A program made the translations under genes and the position numbers. Shown in pieces: positions 1 through 11,503 of a stretch of 64,000 nucleotides of DNA; positions within the stretch are counted from its first letter, which is position 1, and each line of letters opens with the position of its first letter. The DNA lies in contig NC_080588.1 of NCBI RefSeq assembly GCF_029962835.1, positions 47,413,001-47,477,000 of the forward strand, given 5' to 3'. Origin of the DNA: Magnolia sinica (taxonomy: Eukaryota > Streptophyta > Magnoliopsida > Magnoliales > Magnoliaceae). Below the pieces are notes generated by a model, which saw only the letters and a list, made by a program, of their open reading frames with translations, was not told the origin of the DNA and searched no databases.

Positions 1-114
1 AGATAAAATCTAATAGAAACGCATCAGAATAAATGGAGGATACTTGTCACGGCAGAGTCTAGGCCCGAGAGAAGAAGACGCTCCGGTTGAAGAAGAGTCT
101 TCCAAGACCAATCT

Positions 115-1706
115 TGTCATGCCCCAAACTCGAAAATCGGGCTCACAAAATTTTCGATCGCTGAATCCGGCGCCAACAGCCCCCGTAGAACCCCATTCTC
201 GGCTCCCGGCACCCATTTACCAGATTCCAATCCTGGGATCCTATAAGGAGGATTTCTAATATCAATTTGATTCATGATGAACATAACCATAAGCATAACC
301 CACGAACAATAACCACAAGAACACCATCACAAAATCCACTATGATCAAAAACTTTGAGACAATGTGTAAAAAAAAAGGAAAATATAATATGATGATAATA
401 ACAGAAACTTAAAAGCTCGACTACATGCTCCAACTCTGATGAGGCTATAGCTGCGTCTTGGTGTCACCTGCATGCATCGATCGTGCAAAAGCTTATAGAA
501 AGCTTAAAGGGTGGTGTAAGTGTGTGCGCAATATGAGTATGCTCAGAATGCAAGGTCAGAGTAATGCAGAATCATGCTGATGAGTACATGAATGCAATCA
601 GCCGTACCAAGGCTATGCGGTGCAAGATATGAATGCTATCAGCCATGTCTAGACCATGCGATGCGAGATGCAGCTCAAGCATGCCAATCCTCATCATATA
701 TCAGTGCAGTTCTCATTCTGGATAATCACCTTGGTTCAGTACACTCCAAATGGCACTGCCGCTCTCCTATCCGCACAGTCCAAGTGAGCGTAAGAAACCT
801 CACTATCCGCCTGGCCAATAGTCTGCCAATACCTATCTGGCACGTCGATAGCGAACCCATTCACGAGCTGGTCAAACTCAGCCTAGTATTGCCCCCTACT
901 TTCGGGCGAGTAAGGCCACAACCCTTTCCAACTAACCATGACACAGTGGAAGATGCGGCCTCCTGGTATTCGGCTCTCATGCGCTCATATATCCACTCGG
1001 TCTTAACGTTGGAGTCATCCTATGGTACCATCAGGTTTAAGAATTTTCACCCAAGGACATCTATGGCGCCCCGATGCTTAGTAACAATATTTCTGGTATC
1101 CGATCCTATCATCCACGATGTGTCTGTGGAGGTCATAACCCTGATGTCACTAGGGCGTATAGAAATCATGCCATACAAATGCAAAGTGCATGAATCACAC
1201 TACCAGTCATGCATCAATCTTGCGCGTACCGCGCGCTCATGAAGGGTAACTCCGCCTATCAGGGAGCCCATAAACAATCTGCCCGAAGGCATATGCTATG
1301 ATCAGTCACTCCTCATATCAAGCATACATATGATGCGTATGATCATGAATCATGGATCTATACTAAACATGTTATGTGATGATGGGATCTGTCATAACGA
1401 AGACGGGCCTAGACGGCCTACGTGCTACAAGTATGGGCCTATCAATGGGCCCTAAGGAGAGTCATAATGCGGATATTTAACCAACATTATCCTTACAATG
1501 TGGACGTCAAACCAACATTGCTCCCAAGGCACGGCCTACCATGAATCATACATTGCAATGGGCCTTATGTACATCCTGTTGGGCCTCGACCCAAGGACCC
1601 AAATACATCAAGTGGGCCGCATAGCATGGGCCCCATATCTATATCTAGGTGAGCCTCAATGGGCGGGCCACAAATACATCAAGTTGGGCCTAATCACATG
1701 GGCCTC

Positions 1707-1789
<83 letters not shown>

Positions 1790-3250
1790 ATAGGCCACAC
1801 CAATTGGTTCTTACATACATTGCAATGGCCATAATCCATGGGCCTTGCATGCATCATAATAGGCCTCATAACCTGGGCCATAAACATGGTAAATGGGCCA
1901 CATCTCATGAGCCACGCCCAAATCTAAGTGGTGATAATGATTCCCACCATTAAAATCCCCAAGGCCCACCATAACATTTATTTCCCATTCATTCTGATTG
2001 TAAGGTCCCAAGGGACTTCAATGGTAGCCGTTCAATCCTCACCGTGCATTGTAGTCCACATGATAAATAGATCTATCTTATTTTTGTCTCAAGCCTTAAA
2101 ATTATTATTTTTTAAAAAATGGTTGGATGGTTTGGATGCAACACATGCATCATGCTGGGTCCCATAGATGGACAGCATAGATGAGATAGATGGGACCCAT
2201 AGAACTTGGTGGCGGCACCACAACAGTAGCTACATAGCAGCTGGAGTGAGGCACACCAGCCGTCCCACTCCCATGGACGGTGTGGGTATAACACTTACAT
2301 CAGTGGATCCCATGCGGGGCCCACCATAATGTTTATCTGCCATCCAAACCGTTGATAAGGTCACACGTGCCCTGGATGAAGAGGAAAACAAATTTCATAT
2401 TAATTAATACAAAACTTCCGTGACCCATGAAGGTTTCAATGGCAGATGTCCAATCCTCACTGTTCCCTGTGAGGTGGGTCATCTGATCACCTCATACAGC
2501 TGATTTAAAGGGGGCCCACCGTTTGAAACAAGGCCCACACAATGCATGGTGTAAATGAGCTACACACATCACGGTGGGGCCCACGGCTGCCTCCAGCGTT
2601 AGGCAGCAGGACGCTGTTGGCATCCTCTGGCTGGCAGCAGCTGCCCGTTTGAGTATTTTTTTTATTTTCATATGAAACTGATAGGTGGGGCCCACATCAG
2701 GTGGATCCACTCCACTGGTTGGATTCTACGGAGCAAGATGGACCAAACAAGTCCAATATGCAGTGTATTTTGGCGGGTAGAAACACCAAAGTGTTTTAAA
2801 CAGTAGAAATCCCTGTTTCTAAGCTATGGCCCGCCAAAAAATCAAATTAGCTTCATCTTTCGGTTCAACGTCTAAAATGGACTGACAAATAGGATGGACG
2901 GCGTGGATTATATTCATACATCATGGTGGGGCCTATATAAGCGGCCCACCCCAAAAGAATAAAAAATTTTTTTGAAATGGATCACCGTCCAGACCCATGT
3001 CTGGACGGATGGTGTGGATTTAATAACTTCAGCAGCATTTGCTGCAAGGGACCCACGTCCTATCTTTTTAAGGACGGTTTGAATTGAAGCAGGTGGGTCC
3101 ACGTGGGGTTGGCCCACCATATCATTTAATACATGATGATATATCATATATATATATATAAGTGTGTGTGTGTGAGGGTGTGAAAGTGCCAGCGTCTAGA
3201 CCCTCTGGACGCTGGATGGATGGTTTTGATGCAACGCATGCATCATGTGG
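115..3250 (-). mobile_element. Long LTR copy, Del/Tekay-like Ty3/Gypsy (solo or truncated)
   Basis: Read on the minus strand, the element ends at 115 with a ...GGGGCATGACA terminus, close to the GGGGCGTGACA end of the second copy at 61026. The two copies align through the TATAGAAAGCTTA motif (about 495), a long middle part, a run of GGGCC-rich short units and a GGACGCTG-type tail near 3210. Inverted TGTCAYG...CRTGACA ends of this kind are typical of chromovirus (Del/Tekay) LTRs, so the class is inferred. No gag or pol is seen beside it. The upper boundary is not clear; similarity is lost around 3250. Confidence 0.6.
1708..1786. repeat. (TA)n microsatellite
   Basis: An almost uninterrupted TA dinucleotide tract of about 75 bp inside the long LTR copy. 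The short reading frames made of alternating I and Y on both strands come from this tract and are not genes. Confidence 0.95.
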
Positions 3251-3289
3251 TGGGGCCCACATCCACCAGCTTGGTGACGTCAGTACACA

Positions 3290-3400
3290 CACCATGCTAG
3301 CCGCCCTTGCTAGGGATCGACACCAAGACCTCAAGTGCTAAAACGAGGTATCTCCACTAGATCTGCCAGTTAAGCTATGGATCTTGGTGAGCACTTCACG
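3290..3400 (-). mobile_element. tRNA-derived SINE head, fragment
   Basis: On the minus strand an A-box-like TAGCTTAACTGG (3377-3366) is followed about 40 bp later by a B-box-like GGTGTCGATCCC (3324-3313). This is the arrangement of an RNA polymerase III promoter in a tRNA-derived SINE. No tRNA cloverleaf with an anticodon arm could be drawn, so this is not called a tRNA gene. Confidence 0.5.
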
Positions 3401-4024
3401 GTGGAGTCCCACTGACCATGATGGATGGTGTGGATAGAATATAAGGTAGTGGGGTCCACTTCATCAAAATGGATAGAGAGAGAGAGAGAAAGAGAGAGAG
3501 ATCGTGATGGAAAGGAGGGACCCCTCCACTATGGGCCCTCCATTTCTTACATTGTATGCTTCAAACGGGTCCCATCACATGTGGCCCCAAAAAAATGAGA
3601 ATTAGCGGTGGATCACCCACCTTTCTTCCTTCTTCTTACTCCCTTAGGCTCCTAAGCTCCTTGCCTTCATCTTTGATGGAGGTTGATGGGGTTTTGATTG
3701 TAGGGATGAGAGGGTGGGCCACACTTGGCTTGGGAGAGAATGTTTGGACGTATGAAGTTTTGTTGTTGGGAGTGAAGAGATGGAATGAGAGAGGGAAAAT
3801 AATAAAAGGATGGGATGATGTAAGGAAGGAGATGGGAGGTATGGGTGAGTTTGATTTTTTTTGGAAAAAGGAGATGGGTTTGTTTGAAAATTGTAAAAGA
3901 GGGATGGTGAGGGGAGAGAGAGAGTTGACTTAAGGGAAAAGGATGGATGGGTTATTGTACTTGAGGTATGGTTGTACTTGACATTGATTGTTTGATTGAT
4001 TGATGGGCATGTTGTAGAGATTCC
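3400..4024. other. Intergenic, no recognisable gene
   Basis: The first part is a fragment of the GGGGCCCAC fold-back family, followed by a short GA tract (3476-3500). Two overlapping low-complexity reading frames lie on opposite strands at 3556-3933 (plus) and 3644-4075 (minus). Neither shows a domain or codon bias that would support a gene. Confidence 0.5.
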
Positions 4025-4291
4025 CTCGAAATTCGCAACGCCCGGCGTTTCTTCGGAACGAACACTGGCCCACATCTCCTGGCCTGGGCATCGGTTCGGT
4101 GTGCGAGTTGCGGCGTTGGAATCGCGGCGACGGTGCGGTCGCTATGATACAAGTTCTGGTTCGAGCTGACTTCGGTATGCAGGACCCGGCTTAGGATTAT
4201 GCGCAAACGTTGGATACGGGTCGAGAATTGTCAGAATTCAACCGGAAGGACCGCGGAAGCCAACGGAACAGTTCGGACTAGGATACGGGCC

Positions 4292-5353
4292 TTACAGATC
4301 TTTCGGACTTAGCCCCCTCAGATCCTTGATCCGAGCTAGAGCACCAGCTCCTAGCTTCGGCCTTCTCTTGGAGATGTCTGCAAAACACATTTAGTTAGAC
4401 TCGGGAATGTCAAAACAGAAAAGATACGGAGAAAGGAAATACCGAGTCACTTGCTTCAGAAAATGCCTGGGGAATATGAGATTCGAAGAGCCCAGGCTCG
4501 GCAGTTTCCCATCGACCGCATGCTCATAACCAGCTCTCTCTCCAGTGTTTGTTGGAGGTTGGAGGGTCGATTATCAAAGGACCGCCCTTGTTCCACCAAG
4601 CGCACAAGAAGTACCAATCGGGTTGTTGAGGGTTTGGTCGTATTTGGTACAGATAAAGGAACTCGTCCATAATCAGTGGGGGTTGCTCTGTCTTGCCCAC
4701 AACACTAAACATCCGAACAAGTTCCTCCACCCATTCGGCACTATCTGCCCAGGAGCAATTCAAAGTCGGGACAGAAAATTCCGAGCAACGGGTTGGAGGG
4801 GCAGACCTAAGCCACATTGCATTGTGACTTGGAAAATTGCGACCATCCCAGCAGGAGGATGGTCAGGCAATTCACTTGGAAGGGGAAGACGAATAATAAC
4901 CGAGTCGGGGACATGATACCCGACTCGGATCCTGTCTAAATCCGCCTCAGTTAAAACTGATGGGATTGGACCTTTCTGATCGTCTCCAACTTCTCCCTCG
5001 GCAGCATCTCCCTCTTCGTCTGCCGACTCAATGGCCCTGGCCGACCTTCTGAGGGGAACCGACTCAGTGGTTTCCTCTAACTCCTCATCCTCTTCTTCCA
5101 AGTCATCCCCAGAAAAATGGGGGTTAGGTCTCCCAGGGGCAGTCACCAGAGACGCCCCTCCGCCGGAAGAACCTGCCAAATCAGGACGTTCCGCTGAAGT
5201 TCCAGACGTTCTTTCAAAGAACCAGAAAGCTTCATTGGCACTAATCGCCATCTCCGCCAGCAATGAGGGCTATTCCGAGACATTCCAAAGATGTCCCGTT
5301 TCGTCCTCATCACCGAAAATCCCTTCCCGGGGACTTGAAGAATGCGCTGCCAT
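4292..5353 (-). pseudogene. Antisense accessory ORF of Tat element (PF04195-like, degenerate)
   Basis: The start is ATG at 5353 (MAAHSSSPREG...). An in-frame TAG at 5272-5270 interrupts it. The frame then continues through an acidic, Glu/Asp-rich segment to IRLPLPSELPDHPPAG, which resembles the putative gypsy-type transposon family PF04195. A frameshift near 4760 moves the rest to another frame (EWVEELVRMFSVVGKTEQP ... DEFLYLYQIRP). A likely intron, GT at 4442-4441 and AG at 4379-4378 (65 nt), precedes a last exon with KRRPKLGAGALARIKDLRG and a stop at 4294-4292. The phase across the intron does not match, in keeping with a decayed copy. The family is recognised from the motif pattern; function in Tat elements is unknown. 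Confidence 0.65.
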
Positions 5354-5862
5354 TAAAAAGTCGAAAATGAAAAGGAGTGAAAGAAAACTCACCGGAGAGG
5401 CGAAAAGCGTATAGTTGGGGAAGTAAAAAGGAGAAGAAGAGAGAAAGTAATAAAGGAAATGGCGAAATGTGAAGACAAGCAGAGAGGAGGAGAAAGGAAG
5501 AAGAGAAAACGGGAATGCGCGAAAATGGAAAACAAATCTCGCTCTCACCTTTTATACCTGAGCCACGTGGCAATGGCATTTAAGGAGGAGTCAAATCCCT
5601 GCTTCGACTCTCCCGCCCGACACGTGGCGCACGCCGACTGACGCAAGTAACGCCCTCGCCACCCGTTCGATGCTTATAAGTGGACAAAACGTTCTGACGA
5701 CTGTCCGCTCGTGCGGCCTCGAGGACCTAACCAACGCCAATTAAGAACGACACAAGAAGCATTAAATGCCCCATCATAACCTCGATCTCTAGGGCACACC
5801 GACTCAAAAAACTCATTACTCCTTCGTGTCGACCTAACTAACGCAAGGAGTAGGGGGCTTAT

Positions 5863-6653
5863 TGTTGGGGAAAAAACACCTAGTTCGGAGACCCGGTTAT
5901 GGAATGGACCTACTCTATCAGAACTGCTCGAGAATCCGAGGCAACGTACGAGACAAAGCCTAGAGGAGAGACTTACCTCGGATTCCTGGGAATCGAATCC
6001 CGACCGAGACCTTAAGGGTCAGGAGCCATAGGCAAAGTAAGACACATAAAGTTGGCTCGGTTAACGAGACAGCAATGTCTAAAGGGGCTGATTGATGCCC
6101 TGAAGCTAAAAGCAACCCGACCGACCATAAAACCGACCCATACAGGGCCGGTTAAATGTCAGTTATCGGATTAAGAAAGGACGCCGGCCATAAGTTGATC
6201 ATGTTCTGTCCGACAGGAGGCAAAAAGTTTTATCCTTGTAGCCAGCCGAGACTCGTCTGTTACTTGAGTCGGTCAAGGCCGAGCCGAGCGAGGAAGAGAC
6301 AGTGTAAGCTTAAATACCGTTCCGAAAATCATGGGAAAGGATTCTCGATCCCGAGGATCTAGGGATCGGAAAGCATCCGTAAGTAGATTACAGCTAAATC
6401 AAATCTCCTAGAAATCAGGGAGAGAATCCCCGTACGGCGGGATCCTCCCTCTCCTATAAATGAGAGACACTTCAAGGGTGAAAGGTACGCAAAAACTCCC
6501 TCCCAAACCCCCTCAATACTATAAGATCCAGATTTCTTGTCTGACTTTGGCATCGGAGGATCCCTTGCTCTACCCAGGGTCTCCTTTGTTTTCTTCCTGT
6601 GCAGGTACTCGAAGGTCTAAAGAGGATGAATCAGATTTTTGCATCAATTTACA
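5863..6653 (+). mobile_element. 3' LTR of the Tat element
   Basis: Begins TGTTGGGG directly after the polypurine tract. It contains a TATA motif (TATAAA, 6455-6460) preceded by a C-rich stretch, as expected for the U3 promoter of a plus-strand element. The 3' edge is placed at a CA near 6653, where the sequence changes to fold-back-family repeat; this edge is uncertain. Confidence 0.6.
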
Positions 6654-6659
6654 TGCCAT

Positions 6660-7600
6660 CTATACTATCCATAACGTCACTACTATTGGGATTAACTAAA
6701 AACAGAAATATTAGCCTGATTAAAAACTTCCGTGGCCCCACAAATATTTCAACCATGGAATTTCAATTCTCACGTTTTCGGCTGAGTTGAGTATTCAATC
6801 TGGCTCATTTTTGTCCTCATGTCCTAAAATGATCTCAAAAAATGGATAGACGAGGTGGATTTCTCACAAACACTACGTAAGGCCGCACTTAAGTTCCCAG
6901 CATAAGAAATCCGCGTCCAACCTTGTGGACACAGTCGCCGCATCGGACATCGAGCATACGACCCGTCATGCATTGTAGACGCAGTCGCCGCATCGTACAT
7001 CGAGCGTTCGCCTTCATCCAGCCCATGATACATTCGTCCCGCGTTTTGAAGACTCTCCGCGAACCATTTGTTCGAATCTTTTTACAAGTCAACAACGCCC
7101 CTCATCTAATCTGATTCACCGTCTTCTCTTTTTCTTGCGTTTGATTTTTCAAAGTTGTAAATACTCTATAAAGGGTTAATAATTACTACGTCCGTATATA
7201 CTTCGTTTTTCCATGCCTAATTTGACAGTGTACTTTTTAGACACGAAAAATAAAAAAGCTGCAAAATATGTGGGTCCTATGGCCATGCATGTCGCTTATT
7301 CACACCGTTCATCTATTATGGCAGGTGAATTTACAGAATGAGCCAAAAAATGAGGCATACTAAATCCCAAGTAGGCCATGCCACTTGAAAAAGAGAATCG
7401 AATACTAACCATTAAAAACTTTTTAGGGTCACTGTTTCTTTTAGTGTGGACCACTTGAGTGTTCTATCATGCTCATTTTTTAGCTCATGATTTAAAATGT
7501 TGTGGAAAAATGTATGGACGGAACGGATTTATCATATACATCAACATTGAGTTCAAAATTTTAAATTGACTCTTTTAAACCGGTTTTAAGTTAGAAGCTT
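6660..7600. repeat. Fragments of the GGGGCCCAC fold-back family
   Basis: Two degraded pieces (about 6700-6860 and 7265-7560) carry the family's internal phrases, such as ATTAAAAACTT and CCTAAAATGATCT, and its terminal GGATGGACGG-type segments. Between them is a short direct repeat containing GCAGTCGCCGCATC, at about 6930-6947 and 6970-6987. No gene is seen. Confidence 0.5.
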
Positions 7601-7685
7601 GATGCATTTTCAAACGAGTGAAAGGGTAATAATTACCGTTTGCAAGGTATTTACAGGTTCTTTGAAAAATCAAACAGGCCCTAGA

Positions 7686-7691
7686 TATAAA
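7686..7691 (+). promoter_or_regulatory. Probable TATA box of the C2 gene
   Basis: TATAAA lies 98 bp upstream of the chosen start codon and is followed by a CT-rich leader (7700-7780), a common layout of plant promoters. Confidence 0.5.
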
Positions 7692-7783
7692 GAAGCCCAT
7701 TTCATTCTCCCTCTCACATCTCTATGCATCTTCTCTCCCCCTACTCCAACTCATGCCCATCATCTTCAGATTCTTCACCATCC

Positions 7784-9760
7784 ATGCCTACTTTTTCAGG
7801 CATCCAAGGCCATCTCCTTGAAGTTACAGGTACGCATAAATGCATGCATCCACATACAAAACCATCATCATCATCGTCATCATCACCACCAAACATGACA
7901 TGTGGGTTTTCTTTCTCTCTTGCAGTCGTTGGCTGTAACAAGTTGCTGGACACTGAATGGATATCAAAGCAAGATCCATACGTCTGCCTTGAATACGCTA
8001 ACACCAAGTTCCGTACAAGGACTTGCACAGGTATATATACACATCCATACATATACGCACATAACTTCAAAAACCATATCTTCAACAAACCGATACATCT
8101 ACGAAATCACGCCCAAAAATCGGGTGATCCTACTGTGTAGAGGTCGGGCACCGTCTTCCTCATGGATAACTACTCCGAATGAGCTTCTCTTGACTGACTA
8201 ATCAAACTAAAACAAAATTAAAACAGAGATTCAACCGTCGATGTGGTGTTATTTCTCAAGTCCGGCATGTGCATCTTGGCATAGCGTGGTTGGGTGGCTA
8301 GTCCTACCCAAAATCATATATGGTATGTCCGATAACTCATTCCGGCTTACGAGATACACGTCTGTTTTAAGTTCTGACGGTCCGGATCACCTCTGTCTCC
8401 GATCGGCCCTTTTCTGATCCATCTTGGCCATGAAAGTGTCCGCAACCCGCTCTACATCACCTACCCACTGATTCAAGGACCTATTGAAAGTTACAATTCG
8501 ATAGTTGGAGAAAGAAAATGTCCAACAAATGTTTAAGATTCAATAGGAAAAAGTCCTCCCATTGGTTGATAGGCTCATCTGACCAAGCGTGATTTTTGTA
8601 GATGGATCAACCACAGATCTTGCACTGTAACTATTCTTTTGTTAAATTCCTGAATTGGGTTTCTTTGCAACCGTTGATCTTGATCTAGATGGACACAAAA
8701 ACCCCATCTTCCAAGAAAAATTCGTCTTCTCGCTCATCGAAGGTCTCCGTGAATTGAATGTTGTGGTATGGAACAGCAACACTCTCACCTCCGATTACTT
8801 CATCGGCAGCGGCAGGTACCGTTTCTTCTTGCATACGAACCAAATAAAATCTATAAAAAGAACTCATTTCAGTTTCTTTTCATTGCATTTCAAGTTTCAA
8901 CTGATCTTACTCTATCTGCTGATTTCAGAATTCTACTCCAAAAGGTACTCTCCCAAGGCTTCGACGACACCGCATGGCCTCTCCAGAATAAGAAGGGCAG
9001 GTATAACCATAAAAACAAACAAAACTCACATCTTCAATATCCTCCATTCCTTCCCATTCGTAGCATTTCTAACCCATGTACTATTAATGCAGACACGCCG
9101 GAGAAGTAAGACTCATATTGCATTATGCAAATGCCAGTAATGTAAGTTGAATTGGATTAGAAAATCTCCTCATTATCTCCTTCAAAAATCAAGAAAGCCA
9201 AATTGGACTGACGATTTTTGTATACTTCGTATGAAATTGCAGAAACCATCACAAGGATTTGCACCGTCCATGACACCTTACGGAGCTCCAGCTTCACCAT
9301 ATGTCCGTCCTTACACGACTCCAGCTGCACCCCATGCATCTCCTTACACAGCATCTCCATATGCTCCGGCCACAACCTATCCTGCTCCATCTCTTTACTC
9401 ATCATACCCACCTCCTCCAGCAAATCCAAATGCATATCCACCGTCCGTTTACCCTCCCCCAGCAAATCCAAATGCATATCCACCGTCCGTTTACCCTCCC
9501 CCAGCAAATCCAAATGCATATCCACCGTCCGTTTACCCTCCCCCACCACAAGCAACTGCCTATAATACCCAGACATACCCACCGGCACCATATCCGCCGC
9601 CACCACATACAACACCACAATACCCACAAGGTAATTTTCATTCATCGGCGTCATTGATGATCTTATTATTGAAATGTTTTCCTTATTTTCAATACATTTC
9701 TAATTGTATAATAGCTAATCTTCAGGCCCATATCCAGGAATCTATCCGCCAGCGTACTGA
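7784..9760 (+). CDS. C2-domain protein with Pro/Tyr-rich tail (7 exons)
   Basis: Exons read from splice signals and protein similarity: 7784-7829, 7926-8030, 8689-8815, 8929-9000, 9093-9141, 9243-9630, 9726-9760. They sum to 822 nt and keep phase, giving 273 residues. Residues about 5-133 form one C2 domain (GIQGHLLEVTVVGCNKLL, QDPYVCLEY, ELNVVVWNSNTL, IGSGR, GEVRLILHYANAS). The tail (134-273) is a YPPPP-rich segment with three exact-length 14-residue repeats. Plant proteins of this type (elicitor-responsive or SRC2-like C2 proteins) bind membranes, often Ca2+-dependently. Here the second Ca2+ loop reads NSNTLTSD, so some usual Asp ligands are replaced and Ca2+ binding is doubtful. An in-frame ATG at 7724 would add 20 residues; 7784 is preferred because the C2 domain starts just after it. 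Poly(A) signal at 10020. A partial copy lies at 12352-13385. Confidence 0.85.
9411..9536 (+). repeat. Three 42-bp tandem repeats in the C2 gene tail
   Basis: Units start at 9411, 9453 and 9495 and encode a PPPANPNAYPPSVY-type unit three times. The unit length is divisible by three, so copy number can change without breaking the frame. The related exon of the truncated copy (12905-13245) does not have this expansion. Confidence 0.9.
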
Positions 9761-10019
9761 GATTTTGACATATAAGACGTATGCTCTCTGCCCTGCTCAT
9801 ATGAAGATGATTGCTTGATGAAAGCCGCATGGCACCTTGAAGTTTCGAACCGTTTCTGAAATATTTGCATTTATTTGAGGCCTTGTTTTTCCAACACCAT
9901 CAAAGGTTTATCACTACTCGCAAAGAAGCAATTAAAATCAAGTGTTTGATTGTTGCTCAAGTACTCTTTTTTTTTTTCCTTGCAATGGTTACTTGTAACG
10001 TCATTTTTCATTGAAATTT

Positions 10020-10025
10020 AATAAA
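10020..10025 (+). terminator. Poly(A) signal of the C2 gene
   Basis: AATAAA 260 bp after the stop codon, after a T-rich stretch. The same AATTTAATAAAG context is present in the duplicated block (about 13644). Confidence 0.55.
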
Positions 10026-10110
10026 GTTCTATGCATGAATGCTGATCAAGTTCTACGATTTCATAAAAAATTGATATATGAAGGTCCTAAACATACATGG
10101 ACAACGAATT

Positions 10111-10195
10111 TCAAAGACCATGTTTCCTTGTGAGAGCGGAAAGGATATTTTGCAAATCAAATATTTCTCATTCCCTCTTGCGTAGTTCTTGTTTC
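10111..10195 (-). pseudogene. Fragment of the last SDN exon (duplication relic)
   Basis: On the minus strand the end of the SDN protein is recognisable ([11 protein letters not shown] followed by TGA at 10113-10111). It matches the true C terminus at 13787. An in-frame TGA lies upstream within the fragment, and similarity stops at about 10195, so it is not a functional exon. Confidence 0.8.
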
Positions 10196-10199
10196 TCAT

Positions 10200-11100
10200 C
10201 ATCCATATAAGAGGAGTAAGACGTGCGTACAACCAATGGTCAACCCATGACAAACGATTAGCATATGTAATATTGCTTACTAGGTCACAACTGTCTTCGA
10301 GCCCATATGATTATTTTTATGTGAGCAGACATGAAGAGTGGCAAAATCTTTTTAGTTACCACCTCAAAATTCTATAAATAAGAGAATGATTAAAGACCTC
10401 AACGCCGTCGCTAACCTAACACAAATCAAATCTACAGCATAATGTTACATATCCTTTTATTTTATTTTACCTTAGACTAAGACAACCTGTCTATATGCTA
10501 CTATGCTGGACCGGCTTTACCATAAGAGTAGTGTAATGCCTTTTCATCTACGCTAAGCACCGCTCCGCAAGAAATACTTTTCTTTTTCGTTTTCAGTGTA
10601 TAATAATTCATTTATTTACGCCCAAGTCACTCGACCAAGTGTCAATGCTCTCATGCGAGCGGACGAACTCTATGACTGTGATTATTGCTTGGGTTTTGAT
10701 TTAGTTTGAATCGGTTTTGTTTCCTTGATTGTGCAATGTCATGGGGTGCGTCTTTAATCCACAGTCAACTAAAAACCACATAATGCTAGTGAATCGGGGG
10801 ATTGTCAAATTCTTCAATCCATGTGACTCATATGGTTGATCTGCACTGTAGATTCAAAATAAGGGCCTTGATTACAAAAAATAAAAGAATTAAGCACTCT
10901 TTTCCGCTTGTGCAATGTATAGTCTCAACCTTACGGAATTTCAAAAAAAAATTATTCAATGAAGTTTCGGTATTACTTCATTAGGTCATACTTGGCAGGT
11001 TTCGGAACCTGAGTAGGCGAAAATAAAAGATAACAAAGAGCGATAGAAAAAAAGATGGCAGAAATAGTGTGGGCGTGTGTATACTAGGTGTGTTGGGCGT
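10200..11100. other. Spacer between duplication blocks, no gene seen
   Basis: AT-rich sequence between block A and the fold-back element at 11105. No reading frame above background, and no recognisable repeat ends. Confidence 0.4.
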
Positions 11101-11104
11101 TGTC

Positions 11105-11503
11105 AGGCCCACCGTGATGTATGTGTTTTATCCATACAATCTATCTATTTTTCCATCTGATTTTAGTACATGAGCTCCAAAATAAAACAGATCAAAGGCT
11201 CAAGTGGACCACACCATAGAAATAGTGGTGATAGAACACCCACCATTAAAAACTTCTTGATTAACACAAGTTTTGGATCAAGCTAATACTTGTGTTTTCC
11301 ATTTATCCATGTCTATGTGATCTTATCAAGGGGTTGGATGGCAAATAAACATTACGGCAGACCCTACGAAGGTTTCAACAGTGGATGTAATTATCCCAAC
11401 TGTTTCCTGTTGTGTCGTCCACTTGAGCTTCAAATTGCTTCATTTTTGGGCTCATGCCCCATGTAGTGCATGGGTATAAAACACATACATCAGAGTAGGC
11501 CCC
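11105..11503. mobile_element. GGGGCCCAC fold-back MITE, full copy
   Basis: Starts AGGCCCACCGTGATGTATG and ends with the inverse, ACACATACATCAGAGTAGGC. Its two halves are imperfect inverted copies of each other, including AAGTGGACCACACC on one side and GTCCACTTGAG on the other. Confidence 0.7.

Larger units (their letters stand above)
4025..6653 (+). mobile_element. 3' part of a Tat-type Ty3/Gypsy retrotransposon
   Basis: The plus-strand order is an antisense accessory frame (4292-5353), a spacer, a polypurine tract (5843-5857, GCAAGGAGTAGGGGG), then an LTR starting TGTTGGGG at 5863. In the Tat clade (Ogre, Retand and relatives) an extra reading frame, often antisense and related to Pfam PF04195, lies between pol and the 3' LTR. 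That arrangement fits here. Gag, protease, RT and integrase are absent, so the element is 5'-truncated. The left edge at about 4025 is approximate and no target duplication can be assigned. Confidence 0.65.
8461..10195. repeat. Duplication block A (C2 3' part plus SDN 3' fragment)
   Basis: Similarity to 12111-13871 starts in intron 2 of the C2 gene, runs through C2 exons 3-7 and the 3' flank, and ends inside the last SDN exon. Exon lengths 127, 72 and 49 nt are identical in both blocks. Confidence 0.85.

Noticed and set aside
592-1242. 216-codon plus-strand reading frame
   Set aside because: It lies inside the long LTR repeat, has no recognisable domain, and the second copy (61571-61990) is truncated relative to it. 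Treated as repeat sequence.
1656-1953. IYIYIY-type frames on both strands
   Set aside because: Produced by the (TA)n microsatellite.
3556-4075. Overlapping frames of 125 and 143 codons on opposite strands
   Set aside because: Low-complexity Ser/Pro/Leu or Gly/Glu/Lys composition, no domain, and no splice or promoter context.
9157-9657. Frames antisense to or out of frame with C2 exon 6
   Set aside because: They are open only because the 42-bp repeats have few stop-forming triplets; the C2 tail frame joins neighbouring exons in phase.
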